Shown: positions 27,901 through 35,559, numbered from the stretch's first letter. The stretch: DNA of 35,793 nucleotides from Calothrix sp. MO_192.B10 (GCA_030065055.1 JASJDS010000017.1:1-35793), one strand, 5' to 3'. Notes: generated from the sequence alone by a model not told the origin. Numbers and translations: made by a program.

Positions 27901-28646
27901 TGCAGGCACTGTTCGCTGGCCAATGGCAATTCCGTAAACCGAAAGACCAATCTCGCGAGGAATATGATTGGTTCCTGGCATCGAAGGTTCATCCGATCTT
28001 GGAAGAATGGAAGGAAAAAATTCGCAGGTCACAATGGTTGGAGCCAACTCTAGTTTATGGTTATTTCCCCTGTGCAGCTATCGGCAATTCCCTTCATGTT
28101 TACGATCCTAGTGTCATCGAGCAGGGCTTAACACCCAAAACAGCAACCCCGTTTGTCACTTGGACATTCCCCCGTCAGAAATCCGGGCGTCGGCTGTGCA
28201 TTGCTGATTTCATCCGCCCAGTCGAACACAATCAATTTGATGTCTTGCCTATGCAGGCAGTCACTATGGGAGAAATTGCCACCCAGAAAGCACAGGAACT
28301 CTATCAAGACAACAAGTACACCGATTATCTGTACTTCCACGGGATGGCGGTGCAGTTAGCAGAAGCTTTGGCGGAATGGAGTCATGCCAGGATTCGGCGG
28401 GAATTGGGCTATGGGGATTTAGAGCCAGATAACATTCGCGATATATTAGCGCAGAGGTATCAGGGTTCCCGGTATAGTTTTGGCTATCCAGCTTGTCCGG
28501 TGGTCATCGATCAAGTGCCACAGTTGCAATTATTGGGATGCGATCGCATTGGGTTATCGATCGATGAGAGCGAACAGCTTTATCCAGAGCAATCGACCAC
28601 TGCTTTTGTCATCTACCATCCTGTCGCTAGATATTTTAGTGCTTAG
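24972..28646 (+). CDS. metH: Cobalamin-dependent methionine synthase
   Basis: 1224 residues, full length. The homocysteine-binding domain (about 20-330) has zinc ligands Cys238, Cys304 and Cys305 (GLNCATG and GGCCGT). The pterin-binding domain starts near [12 protein letters not shown], with [11 protein letters not shown]. The cap and cobalamin domains have the DVHDIGKN motif with cobalt ligand His764. The SAM activation domain has [12 protein letters not shown] near the C-terminus. The enzyme transfers methyl from methyltetrahydrofolate through cobalamin to homocysteine. It needs both B12 and zinc, which links it to the uptake operon and to the metal box upstream. A 33-bp tandem duplication sits between the cobalamin and activation domains. 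Its G+C is visibly higher than that of the lanthipeptide genes before it. Confidence 0.97.
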   Translation: MLSIEAPKPQLNSSFTQRLQSPDRPVIIFDGAMGTNLQSQNLTAEDFGGVEYEGCNEYLVITKPEAVAKVHRDFLAAGADVIETDSFGSSPLVLAEYDLADRAYELSRKAAELARSCADEFTTPEKPRFVAGSIGPGTKLPTLGHITYDELKASFMVQAEGLYDGGADLFIVETCQDVLQIKAALSAFEAVFAKKGSRLPLMVSVTMEIQGTMLVGTDISGVLAILEPFPIDILGLNCATGPDLMTSHIKYLSENSPFPISCIPNAGLPENIGGQAHYKMTPEEYTTAMTQFIAEHGVQIVGGCCGTRPAHIQALAEAVEHTPLKERSVRKNAVGEIRSPLSYTPAAASIYSAQTYEQDNSFLIVGERLNASGSKKVRNLLNEDDWDGLLAIAKSQVKEGAHMLDVNVDYVGRDGERDMRELVSRLVKHTTLPLMLDSTEWTKMEAGLKVAGGKCLLNSTNYEDGEERFFKVLELAKEYGAGVVIGCIDEEGMARTAQKKFEIAQRAYQDALNFGIPPHEIFYDTLALPISTGIEEDRENAKATIESIRLIRENLPGVHFMLGVSNISFGLSPATRINLNSVFLNEAMKAGMDGAIVSAAKILPLSKIAEEHQQVCRDLIYDNRGFEGDICTYDPLTKLTEIFAGVSTKDARAGSSLADLPIDQRLKQHIIDGERIGLDDALKAGLDAGHKALEIINTFLLDGMKVVGELFGSGQMQLPFVLQSAETMKSAVAFLEPYMEKIEGEDEDRGKGKFLIATVKGDVHDIGKNLVDIILTNNGYKVINLGIKQAIEAIVEAYEQHQPDCIAMSGLLVKSTAFMKENLAAFNAKGITVPVILGGAALTPKFVYGDCQETYQGQVIYGKDAFADLTFMDRLMPAKEQQCWVDTEGFTGEFAQFNQKGRKAIENLDRELNGDGPKSDGELNGDGPKSDEPTVIDTERSTAVEIDIERPAPPFWGTKILTSGDLELEELFWYMDLQALFAGQWQFRKPKDQSREEYDWFLASKVHPILEEWKEKIRRSQWLEPTLVYGYFPCAAIGNSLHVYDPSVIEQGLTPKTATPFVTWTFPRQKSGRRLCIADFIRPVEHNQFDVLPMQAVTMGEIATQKAQELYQDNKYTDYLYFHGMAVQLAEALAEWSHARIRRELGYGDLEPDNIRDILAQRYQGSRYSFGYPACPVVIDQVPQLQLLGCDRIGLSIDESEQLYPEQSTTAFVIYHPVARYFSA
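27702..27767 (+). repeat. 33-bp tandem duplication inside metH linker
   Basis: Two adjacent 33-base units encode the 11-residue units [11 protein letters not shown] and [11 protein letters not shown] (residues 911-932). They differ by one base at the end. They lie in the linker between the cobalamin and activation domains, so the frame and probably the function are kept. Confidence 0.9.
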
Positions 28647-28785
28647 ATTGATCGGCAATGGGGTCGCGCTTAAATCCAGGCGACCTCTAATTTGTCTTGC
28701 TAATTGCTAGGCATCGGCATAGCTCCTTTAGCCTAAATTTCAACTGGATTGGCTTTCAAAATAGAGGTCTCTAGTAACCATTCCC

Positions 28786-28806
28786 AGCTTTAAAAAGACT
28801 GGGCTT
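28786..28806 (+). terminator. Candidate hairpin downstream of metH
   Basis: CCCAG and CTGGG pair around an AT-rich core, about 140 bases after metH. The following T-run is weak, so termination is uncertain; the hairpin may instead belong to the adjoining TnpB-like debris. Confidence 0.3.
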
Positions 28807-29010
28807 TATCCCCCGCCCTGAGCTACTCGCAAATAGGTGCGTGCTTACTCAGTTTGTGGAATTTCAGGCGCGGTTACGATTCTAGAAGGTGTAGACTCAC
28901 CCCCACGCCCCATGACTCAATTTTTGTAGATACTCGCAATAGAGGCGGAGGTTACGTGCCCTTGAAGCCTTGAGGACGAGTCAATCCTCTGCGTTGGGTC
29001 ATTCACCTTG
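28803..29010 (-). pseudogene. Debris resembling the C-terminal tail of an IS1341-type TnpB
   Basis: On the minus strand one frame reads DSSSRLQGHVTSASIA, a stop, then VMGRGGESTPSRIVTAPEIP, another stop, and finally RVAQGGG before a stop. Tails of this kind (GGxESTPSRxVTAxEIP) are, from memory, typical of TnpB proteins in cyanobacteria. The in-frame stops mean it is dead. The whole of 28647-29175 contains no intact gene: this debris, plus an interspersed palindromic repeat at 29041-29151. Confidence 0.4.
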
Positions 29011-29040
29011 AAAAGAATTATATCATTTCACGGCAAATAA

Positions 29041-29151
29041 ATGAGCCACTGCGTTGGGCGGGTTCCCCGACTTATAGCAAGTGGCGTTTGCCCGTGTCGC
29101 TTCCCTCTCAGGTCTGTTCGCGAAGCGTGCCCTTCGGGCACAGACGCTGAG
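29041..29151. repeat. Interspersed palindromic repeat module
   Basis: It starts with CCACTGCGTTGGGCGGGTT-type sequence common as dispersed repeats in cyanobacteria. It ends with an imperfect palindrome whose outer arms are CTCAGGTCTG (29107-29116) and CAGACGCTGAG (29141-29151). The interior contains the perfect palindromes TTCGCGAA and GTGCCCTTCGGGCAC. A copy lacking the interior is at 35673-35695. Confidence 0.65.
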
Positions 29152-29175
29152 TTTCCCACATACCGGAGGTTCCTT

Positions 29176-29655
29176 ATGAGTGAAACAAACGATGGATCGA
29201 ATTGGTATCAAGATTTTATTGCCAGTAATTTGCTGGTCATTGGCTATAATGCTTGGGCTGGTCATCTCAGTCATCAGCGCGGCGCGATCGTTTGTAGCAC
29301 AAATTCTCCAACAGTGGGGATTGGCGGAGAATCATTCAAAACCCATTTTGTCGGACGTTCTCGCCTTGCGCCGTTCCTGAATGCCTGGTTAGCGGCTCCT
29401 GACACTGCAATTTTGCCCCATAACTTTATGATTGCTCACATCTTGGAAGTTGTCGATAATTATGATCCAACAACAGAGGTTGTATTGTTGCTGGAGTCTT
29501 TCGATCAAGCGACGTTCTTTTACTTGAAAAATCTACCCATTACACCACCTCAATGCTACGAGCAAGTACGTAAGACTTGGGATGAATTTCAGCCAGGAGT
29601 TAGTGCTTGGCAAGACGAACAACTTCCAAGGGTCGATCTCAACCACATTACCTAG
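29176..29655 (+). CDS. Uncharacterised protein, paralogue of the 4981-5439 product
   Basis: 159 residues from the ATG at 29176, chosen because GGAGG lies 6 bases upstream and because homology to the product at 4981-5439 begins at this Met (MSE). An upstream in-frame extension runs through repeat sequence and is rejected. Shared blocks include NWYQDFIASN, IGYNAWAGHL, IVCSTNSP, SRLAPFLNAWLAAPDT and PPQCYEQV. No family is recognised and no signal or membrane segment is seen. It follows metH at 530 bases on the same strand, separated by repeat and transposon debris. Its function is unknown; proximity to metH here and to a DUF4346-like gene at the other locus is the only context clue. Confidence 0.75.
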   Translation: MSETNDGSNWYQDFIASNLLVIGYNAWAGHLSHQRGAIVCSTNSPTVGIGGESFKTHFVGRSRLAPFLNAWLAAPDTAILPHNFMIAHILEVVDNYDPTTEVVLLLESFDQATFFYLKNLPITPPQCYEQVRKTWDEFQPGVSAWQDEQLPRVDLNHIT

Positions 29656-29772
29656 TGTAAAATAGTTCCGGTGATGTACGTTTGGGTAATAACTTTGCTA
29701 TTGGGGTAAAACTGCGAGTCTTTTGTTCGGTACACCCACGGCGGAAATAGACGATTACATTTGGAGGATCCT

Positions 29773-29931
29773 GTGAAGACAACGCTTTTTCTTTCAGTTT
29801 CAATTGATGGATTCATTGCCAACAAGGAGGGCATACCTCTTTTCCCCGAAGGTGCTTGGGAAGACTGGTGTTCTTTCAAATTTAGAATTGCTGGGTACAA
29901 TGAGAATAATTATCATTTTAACTGTCTTTGA
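29773..29931 (+). pseudogene. Truncated dihydrofolate-reductase-family (RibD C-terminal-like) fragment
   Basis: From GTG at 29773, after GGAGG at 29763-29767, the frame reads VKTTLFLSVSIDGFIANKEG then IPLFPEGAWEDWCSF. This is the start of a RibD-C/DHFR-family protein. After about 35 residues the similarity ends and the frame stops at 29931 within the next promoter region. The rest of the gene, normally about 180 residues, is missing, so this is a remnant left by recombination. Confidence 0.6.
29902..29920. promoter_or_regulatory. Fur/Zur-type operator upstream of FAD oxidoreductase/FeoB-like pair
   Basis: GAGAATAATTATCATTTTA matches 14 of 19 Fur-box positions and lies 16 bases before the ATG at 29937. 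It is weaker than the others but ideally placed. Confidence 0.5.
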
Positions 29932-29936
29932 GCCTC

Positions 29937-31055
29937 ATGGAAAAGCTGGAAGAGTTTAATGTCCTTGTTGTGGGTGCAGGTGCAGCAGGGATTGGCGTTG
30001 GTGCTGTCCTGACAGATCTGGGGTTAGAAAACTTTGCCATCCTGGAGCGGCATCAAATTGGTGAGTCCTTTCGGCGGTGGCCCCAGGAGATGCATTTCAT
30101 TACCCCATCTTTTCCCAGTCATGGCTTTGGAAATCTTGATTTGAACGCGATCGTCCCCAAAACCTCTCCTGCCATTGCCTTTCGACGAGAACATCTGACG
30201 GGCAAGCAATATGCTCAGTATTTAGAGAAGGTTGCAGATTACTTTGGGTTCCTGGTTTATACAGGCGTTGAAGTTCTTCATATTGAACCTTTACCGCAGT
30301 GCAGAGGATTCCTGGTTCATGTCCCTGATGGCATTCTCAAAACCCAATTTCTGATTTGGGCTGCTGGGGAATTTCAATATCCCAACTTAACTCCTTTTCC
30401 TGGTGCAGATTTATGTTTACATAATTCTCATATTCGATCCTGGACTCATTTGTCAGGGGGCGAATTTACGATCGTCGGTGGCTATGAAAGTGGCATGGAT
30501 GCTGCGTACAATTTAGTTGCATTAAACAAACGAGTCAAAGTTTTAGATCGCACTGGCATTTGGGCAAACCCCCATACTGATCCCAGTATTTCCTTATCTC
30601 CCTATACCCTTGAGCGGGCCGAGTTTTGTTACTCTACTGGGCGGCTAGATCTGATTGGCGATGTCGCGATCGAAGAAGTGAAAGCCGTTCCTGGTGGCTA
30701 TGCCATTTATAGCGAATATAACAAGTGGGTGTCACCCACCCAACCCATTCTCTGTACAGGATTTGAGGGCAGTTTGAAACAAATTGCCCATTTGTTTAAC
30801 TGGTCTGAAGGCTATGCTGGATTAACTGAAGAGGACGAATCTACCATCACCCCTGGATTATTTGTAGTTGGGCCTTCTGTACGACACAGCAACGTTATTT
30901 TCTGCTTTATCTACAAGTTTCGCCAGCGTTTTGCTGTTGTTGCAAATGCGATCGCCCAACGCCTCGGCATTGACCCCACACCTCTTGAGGTTTACCGACA
31001 GTCAGGGATGTTTCTTGACGATCTCTCCTGCTGCGACAATGACTGTCTCTGCTAA
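29937..31055 (+). CDS. FAD/NAD(P)-dependent oxidoreductase with Cys-rich C-terminal tail
   Basis: 372 residues from the ATG at 29937 (a TTG three codons upstream is the alternative). The N-terminal Rossmann FAD motif is VVGAGAAGIG. A second dinucleotide-binding motif, IVGGYESGMDAA, lies near residue 180, and a C-terminal GLFVVGPSVRH segment is typical of flavin monooxygenase/thioredoxin-reductase-like proteins. The last residues are LSCCDNDCLC, four cysteines in eight positions. That is unusual for the family and suggests metal binding or thiol transfer. A Fur/Zur-type box precedes it and its stop overlaps the possible start of the FeoB-like gene, so the two probably work together. Metal reduction or release is a reasonable inference; the substrate is unknown. 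Confidence 0.85.
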   Translation: MEKLEEFNVLVVGAGAAGIGVGAVLTDLGLENFAILERHQIGESFRRWPQEMHFITPSFPSHGFGNLDLNAIVPKTSPAIAFRREHLTGKQYAQYLEKVADYFGFLVYTGVEVLHIEPLPQCRGFLVHVPDGILKTQFLIWAAGEFQYPNLTPFPGADLCLHNSHIRSWTHLSGGEFTIVGGYESGMDAAYNLVALNKRVKVLDRTGIWANPHTDPSISLSPYTLERAEFCYSTGRLDLIGDVAIEEVKAVPGGYAIYSEYNKWVSPTQPILCTGFEGSLKQIAHLFNWSEGYAGLTEEDESTITPGLFVVGPSVRHSNVIFCFIYKFRQRFAVVANAIAQRLGIDPTPLEVYRQSGMFLDDLSCCDNDCLC

Positions 31056-32724
31056 ACTCACTCCCCATTTCCCCATGTCCCACTCCACTGCATCCACTCA
31101 ACGCACAATTGTTGTTATTGGGAAAGAGAATACCGGCAAATCTCAATTGATTGCCTCTCTGACCCATCGCACGCCCTACAGCAGCAATTTTCGTGGCTCT
31201 ACAATTACCTGTGAGTGCTACATGGGAGACGGTATGATGTTTATCGATACACCTGGGATTTTGTATCGCTCTGATACCACAACCACTCGATCCGCATTAG
31301 AACAATTACAGAAGGGTGACAGGATCTTGTTGGTGGTGAAAGCAACTCATGCTGATGAAGATCTGGCGGATTTGCTACCCCTGGTGGACGGCAAACAGGG
31401 TATTGTGGTGATGACATTTTGGGATAAGGTGTTGCCATCTGAGTTTACCCAGCAGGTTATTCGCCGCTGGCAACAGGCAGCCAATCTCGCGTTGATGACC
31501 GTTGATGCTCGAAACTTGACCGCAACTCAACGCCAGGAAATTAAAACTGCCATTGAGCAGCCCACTGCATTTTCTACTCAACCGCAATCGATGACCTTGG
31601 GATGGCGGATTGAGCCACATCCAACCTTGCTGGAGCATCCCCGTTTGGGTTGGCTGTTGGCTCACGCCTTGCTGCTGATACCCTCTGTCCTTGCTGTCTG
31701 GCTTGCCAATACGTTTGCAGCGATCGTTGATCCACTCATACAGGGATTGGTCAACCCAACTGTAGAAGCCCTCTCTGGCTTACCATCTCTATCCAAGGAA
31801 ATTTTGATTGGACGCTATGGCTTGGTAACAATGGGACCGTTGTTGTTTGTCTGGGCAGTGCCGACGGTCATTCTTTATGCTCTATTTCTGGGTACTTACA
31901 AAGCCAGTGGTTTAGTCGAACGAATTACCATTGCTTTGCATCCGTTGTTACGTCCCTTCGGCTTATCGGGACGAGACTTGGTGCGCATTATTATGGGGTT
32001 TGGTTGTAATGTACCAGCCGTTATCAGCACCCGTGCCTGCTCCAGTTGTTCTCGCAAAACCTGTACTTCAGCGATCGCCTTTGGTTCCGCCTGTTCTTAC
32101 CAATTTGGTGGCACACTGGGGGTATTCAGTGCGGCAAACTTGCCCTACTTGGTGATTCCTTACCTGGTCTACCTGACGATCACAACGTTGATTTATACGC
32201 GCCTGATTGCGCCCAAGTCGGCTCGTTCTCCCCAAAACCGGCTGATGATTGAGCATCGCACTTTCCTGGAAGTTCCTCGATGGTCAGCCATTTGGCGCGA
32301 AACAAAGGGTACCCTCAACCAGTTCTTCACTTTAGCGATTCCCATCTTTTTGGCGATCGCGTTGATTGCCTCTGTCTTGGATTGGTTGGGTGTTTTGAAT
32401 GATTTGAGTCGGTTGATAGATCCAACAATGGGTTTGTTTCGGCTGCCACCGGAAGCAGCGTTACCTGTGATTCTGGCATCAGTTCGCAAAGACGGGCTAC
32501 TGCTATTTGCTGAACCAAATACGGTCAGCCTGTTGTCCCCTGTGCAAATCCTTACAGGCGTTTATCTAGCCGGGGTACTGTTACCTTGTCTGGTGACAGC
32601 ACTGACGATCGCTCGTGAACAATCACCCAAATTTGCTTTGAGATTGATGCTAAGACAAGCGATCGCGGCGATCATGTTTACCTTCATTCTGGCTTGGGGC
32701 GGTTATTTGATCTGGGCAACTTGA
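31039..32724 (+). CDS. FeoB-like transporter with divergent short G domain
   Basis: 561 residues from ATG 31039, overlapping the oxidoreductase by 17 bases; ATG 31075 (549 residues) is an alternative. An in-frame extension back to 30868 lies inside the previous gene and is rejected. The G domain has P-loop GKENTGKS and DTPG, but the NKxD position reads TFWDK. The domain is only about 160 residues. The two nucleoside-recognition (Gate) domains contain the FeoB hallmark GFGCNVPAVISTRA. An additional cysteine group follows (ACSSCSRKTC, then GSACSYQ). Canonical FeoB is about 750 residues and imports Fe2+; this shorter relative may take Fe2+ or another divalent metal. Its coupling to a boxed flavoprotein with a Cys tail suggests reduce-and-import or metal transfer. 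Confidence 0.85.
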   Translation: MTVSAKLTPHFPMSHSTASTQRTIVVIGKENTGKSQLIASLTHRTPYSSNFRGSTITCECYMGDGMMFIDTPGILYRSDTTTTRSALEQLQKGDRILLVVKATHADEDLADLLPLVDGKQGIVVMTFWDKVLPSEFTQQVIRRWQQAANLALMTVDARNLTATQRQEIKTAIEQPTAFSTQPQSMTLGWRIEPHPTLLEHPRLGWLLAHALLLIPSVLAVWLANTFAAIVDPLIQGLVNPTVEALSGLPSLSKEILIGRYGLVTMGPLLFVWAVPTVILYALFLGTYKASGLVERITIALHPLLRPFGLSGRDLVRIIMGFGCNVPAVISTRACSSCSRKTCTSAIAFGSACSYQFGGTLGVFSAANLPYLVIPYLVYLTITTLIYTRLIAPKSARSPQNRLMIEHRTFLEVPRWSAIWRETKGTLNQFFTLAIPIFLAIALIASVLDWLGVLNDLSRLIDPTMGLFRLPPEAALPVILASVRKDGLLLFAEPNTVSLLSPVQILTGVYLAGVLLPCLVTALTIAREQSPKFALRLMLRQAIAAIMFTFILAWGGYLIWAT

Positions 32725-32775
32725 AGCACAGGATAACTTGCCACCATAGCAATTTTCAGTTGGGGGTAATGTTGT

Positions 32776-32825
32776 AATTGACACTTTCCCGCGTAGAACG
32801 CGGGAGATTCTACCAGTTTAAAAAT
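32776..32825 (-). mobile_element. Possible IS200/IS605-type end hairpin
   Basis: TCCCGCGT/ACGCGGGA (32787-32805) is a perfect 8-bp hairpin with a 3-base loop. It is preceded on the minus strand by GGTAGAATC and followed by GTGTCAATTAC. From memory, similar hairpin ends occur at the right end of TnpB elements in cyanobacteria. No complete element is attached to it here, so it is a remnant or a stand-alone end. Confidence 0.35.
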
Positions 32826-32907
32826 ACCTGTGCACAGAGAAGGTGATGTTGGACGGGGTTTTCTGTACGGATGGTCATTTGACCCCTTAGACAGCGCATC
32901 GCAGCAG

Positions 32908-33303
32908 TTAGAACGCCGCAGCCCCGGCTTCTGCCACTGCATGATCTTGCTCTCCTGACCCACCGCTGACACCGATTGCCCCAACAACCTTACCATCTCG
33001 CTTCAAAGGTATCCCTCCGGCAAAGATCATTACACGCCCATCGTTTGACGCATGTATCCCGAAGAACTGGTCCCCTGATTGGCTATGTTCGGCAAGGTTC
33101 AGAGTAGCTATGTCGAAAGCACGTGATGTGTATGCCTTCTTAATCGAAATATCAATGCTGCCAATCCAAGCTTCATCCATCCTCACATGTGCAACCAAGT
33201 TGCCTCCGCTATCAGCGACCGCGATATTCATAGGCTGACCAATCTCCTCCGCCTTTTTCTCCGCTGCCGCAATCACCCGACGCGCGTCGTTTAGTGTCAC
33301 CAT
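32908..33303 (-). CDS. GlcG/HbpS family heme-degrading/binding-like protein
   Basis: 131 residues, GlcG/HbpS (formerly DUF336) family. Its features are ARRVIAAAEKKAEEIG, MNIAVADSGGNLVAHVRMD, GSIDISIKKAYTSRAF, FAGGIPLKRDGKVVGAIGVSGG and a C-terminal DHAVAEAGAAAF. It has the usual family length. Members include HbpS of Streptomyces, which binds heme and ferrous iron; many others have no known function. AGGAG lies 9 bases before the ATG. It is convergent with the FeoB-like gene and has high G+C like that segment. The iron or heme theme fits the neighbourhood, but the function is inferred only from the family. Confidence 0.92.
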   Translation of the reverse strand: MVTLNDARRVIAAAEKKAEEIGQPMNIAVADSGGNLVAHVRMDEAWIGSIDISIKKAYTSRAFDIATLNLAEHSQSGDQFFGIHASNDGRVMIFAGGIPLKRDGKVVGAIGVSGGSGEQDHAVAEAGAAAF

Positions 33304-33339
33304 ACTTCCTGCTCCTTGTAATAGATTTGTGTTACCTTA

Positions 33340-33459
33340 CCTGAGTATCATCTGCTCTGTAAAGTTTAGACAAGCCTAGACAAGCTAAAAATTACTTCCT
33401 ACTTCATCCGGGGCATGGGAGCGGTTAACCGTCAGTAGGCATTCAAGGACAAGCCATCC
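33340..33459 (-). mobile_element. 3' flank of tnpB: probable element end / omega-RNA region
   Basis: The sequence downstream of the tnpB stop on the minus strand reads GAATGCCTACTGACGGTTAA, then CCGCTCCCATGCCCCGGATG. In related TnpB elements the guide (omega) RNA overlaps the end of the gene and runs to the right end, so such an RNA is expected here. The exact end and guide cannot be read without an empty-site comparison. Confidence 0.35.
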
Positions 33460-34569
33460 TCAATTTCTTGGAACGCAATTGAACGCTAATTTCAACAAAT
33501 TAAGCGCGGCATTCAAATCCCTGTCAATTGACAAAGCACAATTAGAACATTTGTAAACTCGGTCTTTCAGAGTTAATGATTCATGCTTATGTCCGCAAGT
33601 AGAACACAATTGAGAAGATGGATACCAGCGGTCAGCTATTATTAATTCACAGCCAAATTTCTTTGATTTATATTCTAATTGGCGTTTGAACTCATGAAAG
33701 CCACAATCGGAAATTGCTTTAGAAAGTTTACCATTCTTTAGCATACCAGAAATATTTAGATCCTCAATCACAATTATCGCGTGGTTCTTGCATATGTAAT
33801 TGGTTATCTTGTGGAGTAAGTCGTTCCTTAAGAAAGCTATACGGCGATGCATTCTTTGCAATTTCGTCTTTGCTTTATTCCGATTATTACTTCCTTTGAT
33901 TTTGCGTTGTAATTCCTGATGTAAATGTGCTATTTGTTTGAGATTCTTTGCTAAATATTTAGCGTTATGAAATATTACCCCAGTAGATAAAGTTGCAAGG
34001 GTCTTTATTCCTAAATCAACTCCTACTGCTGGGATCCTATCAACAATTTTAACTGGCTTCTTATGGTAGTAAGTAAAAGCAATATACCAATCATCAGCAA
34101 TTCTGGATATTGTTACTTTAGAGGTGGTTCCATGAGGCAGTCCTTCATGTAATTTAACCCAACCAATTGTAGGTAATTTAATAGAATTACCTCCAAATGG
34201 CATAGGTTTGCCGCCACAATTCACTGTAAATGAATCATTGTTTCCTTTCTTTTTAAACTTTGGATACTCAGCTATTCCATCGAAAAAACGAAAAAAAGCA
34301 GCATTTAAATCCTCGAAAGCGAATTCAGTTATCTTCTGACAAATACCTTTCTCCTTTATCCAAGGATACTCAGCTTTAAGATGTTTATTGAAAAAGGTGC
34401 GTAGAGTTCTATGATTAAATTTACAACCAGCGTTATACAGTTCTTGCCAAGTAGCTAAACCCCAATTATAAGTAAATCTCTTAATGCCAGCGTGCTTAGA
34501 CATTAAAACTTTCTGAGCATCAGTCAGATTTAATTTGGTTTTAACTCCAAGCAGCATAACATCAGACAT
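33460..34569 (-). CDS. tnpB: RNA-guided endonuclease TnpB (IS200/IS605, IS1341-type)
   Basis: 369 residues, intact. The RuvC-like catalytic triad is visible as Asp185 (VGVDLGIKTLA), Glu269 (VIEDLNISG) and Asp351 (SIDRDLNAA). The zinc finger is Cys322, Cys325, Cys341 and Cys344. The N-terminus, KTKLNLTDAQKVLMSKHAG and RFTYNWGL, is family-typical. TnpB is an omega-RNA-guided nuclease that promotes retention of IS200/IS605 elements. No tnpA transposase is adjacent, so this is the lone-TnpB form, mobile only in trans if at all. Its G+C is lower than that of the genes it adjoins, consistent with insertion. Confidence 0.95.
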   Translation of the reverse strand: MSDVMLLGVKTKLNLTDAQKVLMSKHAGIKRFTYNWGLATWQELYNAGCKFNHRTLRTFFNKHLKAEYPWIKEKGICQKITEFAFEDLNAAFFRFFDGIAEYPKFKKKGNNDSFTVNCGGKPMPFGGNSIKLPTIGWVKLHEGLPHGTTSKVTISRIADDWYIAFTYYHKKPVKIVDRIPAVGVDLGIKTLATLSTGVIFHNAKYLAKNLKQIAHLHQELQRKIKGSNNRNKAKTKLQRMHRRIAFLRNDLLHKITNYICKNHAIIVIEDLNISGMLKNGKLSKAISDCGFHEFKRQLEYKSKKFGCELIIADRWYPSSQLCSTCGHKHESLTLKDRVYKCSNCALSIDRDLNAALNLLKLAFNCVPRN

Positions 34570-34600
34570 TTTTTCGACCTCTCAACGTAATACCTGTAGT

Positions 34601-34619
34601 TTGAATGATTATCATTCTC
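34601..34619. promoter_or_regulatory. Fur/Zur-type operator between tnpB and MFS remnant
   Basis: TTGAATGATTATCATTCTC contains the perfect palindrome GAATGAT-T-ATCATTC and matches 14 of 19 Fur-box positions. It most likely served the MFS gene that starts at 34739, since tnpB (start 34569) would be an unusual target. Confidence 0.55.
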
Positions 34620-34738
34620 GTATTAATGCTAACATACACAAGTCTGATGTATAAAGAACGTCTAAATCTCTATGCCAAGCTTCGAGACTCACCGCTCAAG
34701 GGTTTTCAACGAGTATTCTTATAAACACGCTCCGGAGC

Positions 34739-35140
34739 ATGATTACAAAGCTTCATTTCTTTGACAGTTTGAAAAATCCTGTATTTGCAAGGCTTTATGC
34801 AGCTCAAACTGCTAATTTATTAGGAGACGCACTAACTTGGGTAGGCTTGGCTCTGCTGGCTTTTGAGTTAGCAGGAGATAATAGCGCGGTTGTACTTGCC
34901 TTGGCATTGACGTTGCGGATTACCGCCTTTGTCTTGCTGTCTCCCTTGGCAGGGGCTTTGGCTGACCGTGTTGACCGCAAATCGATACTGGTGGGAACCC
35001 ATTGTGTACGGATGGTAATTGTCAGTCTGCTGCCTTTTGTAACACAACTTTGGCAAGTGTATGTCTTAATATTTGCTCTTAATGGCACGAACACTTACAC
35101 ATCCACGACGAACATCAAACCTAAAACCAAGATAGGGTAA
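34739..35140 (+). pseudogene. Truncated MFS transporter (NreB/EntS-like N-terminal part)
   Basis: About 120 residues of a major facilitator protein. NPVFARLYAAQTANLLGDAL is followed by two or three membrane segments, the motif-A-like loop GALADRVDRKS, and QLWQVYVLIFALNG. Intact members have about 400 residues and twelve segments. Here similarity stops near 35088 and the frame ends in unrelated TNTYTSTTNIKPKTK at 35140. The ATG is preceded by the palindrome GCTCCGGAGC. With a Fur/Zur-type box upstream, the parent gene was probably metal-regulated, perhaps for metal or siderophore efflux. The region 35141-35319 after it shows nothing I recognise. Confidence 0.72.
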
Positions 35141-35319
35141 GCCTTTCAAAAAGTAGACCTATGCGTATGCTGCTAGTTTTGATCAAGACCGAAAAACCCT
35201 CGAATCTCCTTTATTTATTTGTATTTTCTTGTTTTGCTCGACAATTTTAGTTTGTAAGGTAATAACCATAGAAATTTTATCCCTATTTTTTTTACTTTGA
35301 TGTTTGTCAAACCTTGAGT

Positions 35320-35338
35320 GATTATCATTATCATTGTC
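35320..35338. promoter_or_regulatory. Fur/Zur-type operator upstream of small Cys-rich gene
   Basis: GATTATCATTATCATTGTC matches 15 of 19 Fur-box positions; overlapping repeats of TTATCA are present. It ends 23 bases before the ATG at 35362. Confidence 0.55.
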
Positions 35339-35361
35339 CACTTACCATTTTTATTAAAACT

Positions 35362-35559
35362 ATGCCAAGCAAAAAAATTCATGTCCGGGAATATAATGTC
35401 AAAGCACATGACCGAATTATCCATACCAGGGTTTACAACTTCATTTGTCAATACTGTCAAGAGATATCACAACGGGAGACTTATGCTACCGGATGTCCTA
35501 AATATGGAAACAAATGTAATGGAGTCGCGAGTAAGTGCTTGCGATGTAAAAAGCAGTAG
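35362..35559 (+). CDS. Small Cys-rich (zinc-ribbon-like) protein
   Basis: 65 residues from ATG 35362, chosen over an in-frame start at 35314 that would run through the metal box. It has two CxxC pairs, Cys29/Cys32 (ICQYC) and Cys59/Cys62 (KCLRC), plus Cys45 and Cys52, and a basic N-terminus ([18 protein letters not shown]). The spacing suggests a zinc ribbon or small metal-binding protein. I do not recognise a named family. The box 23 bases upstream implies expression under metal starvation. An overlapping frame (35318-35569) is less convincing because it lacks the cysteine pattern and starts earlier inside the operator. Confidence 0.6.
   Translation: MPSKKIHVREYNVKAHDRIIHTRVYNFICQYCQEISQRETYATGCPKYGNKCNGVASKCLRCKKQ

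Noticed and set aside
29041-29175. N-terminal extension of the 29176 gene
   Set aside because: It runs through an interspersed palindromic repeat; the homologue and the GGAGG site both point to ATG 29176.
29652-29900. 82-residue minus-strand frame
   Set aside because: It is antisense to the DHFR-family fragment, whose plus-strand frame has recognisable protein similarity.
30868-31038. N-terminal extension of the FeoB-like protein
   Set aside because: It is a second frame inside the flavoprotein gene with no homology; the G domain begins just after ATG 31039/31075.
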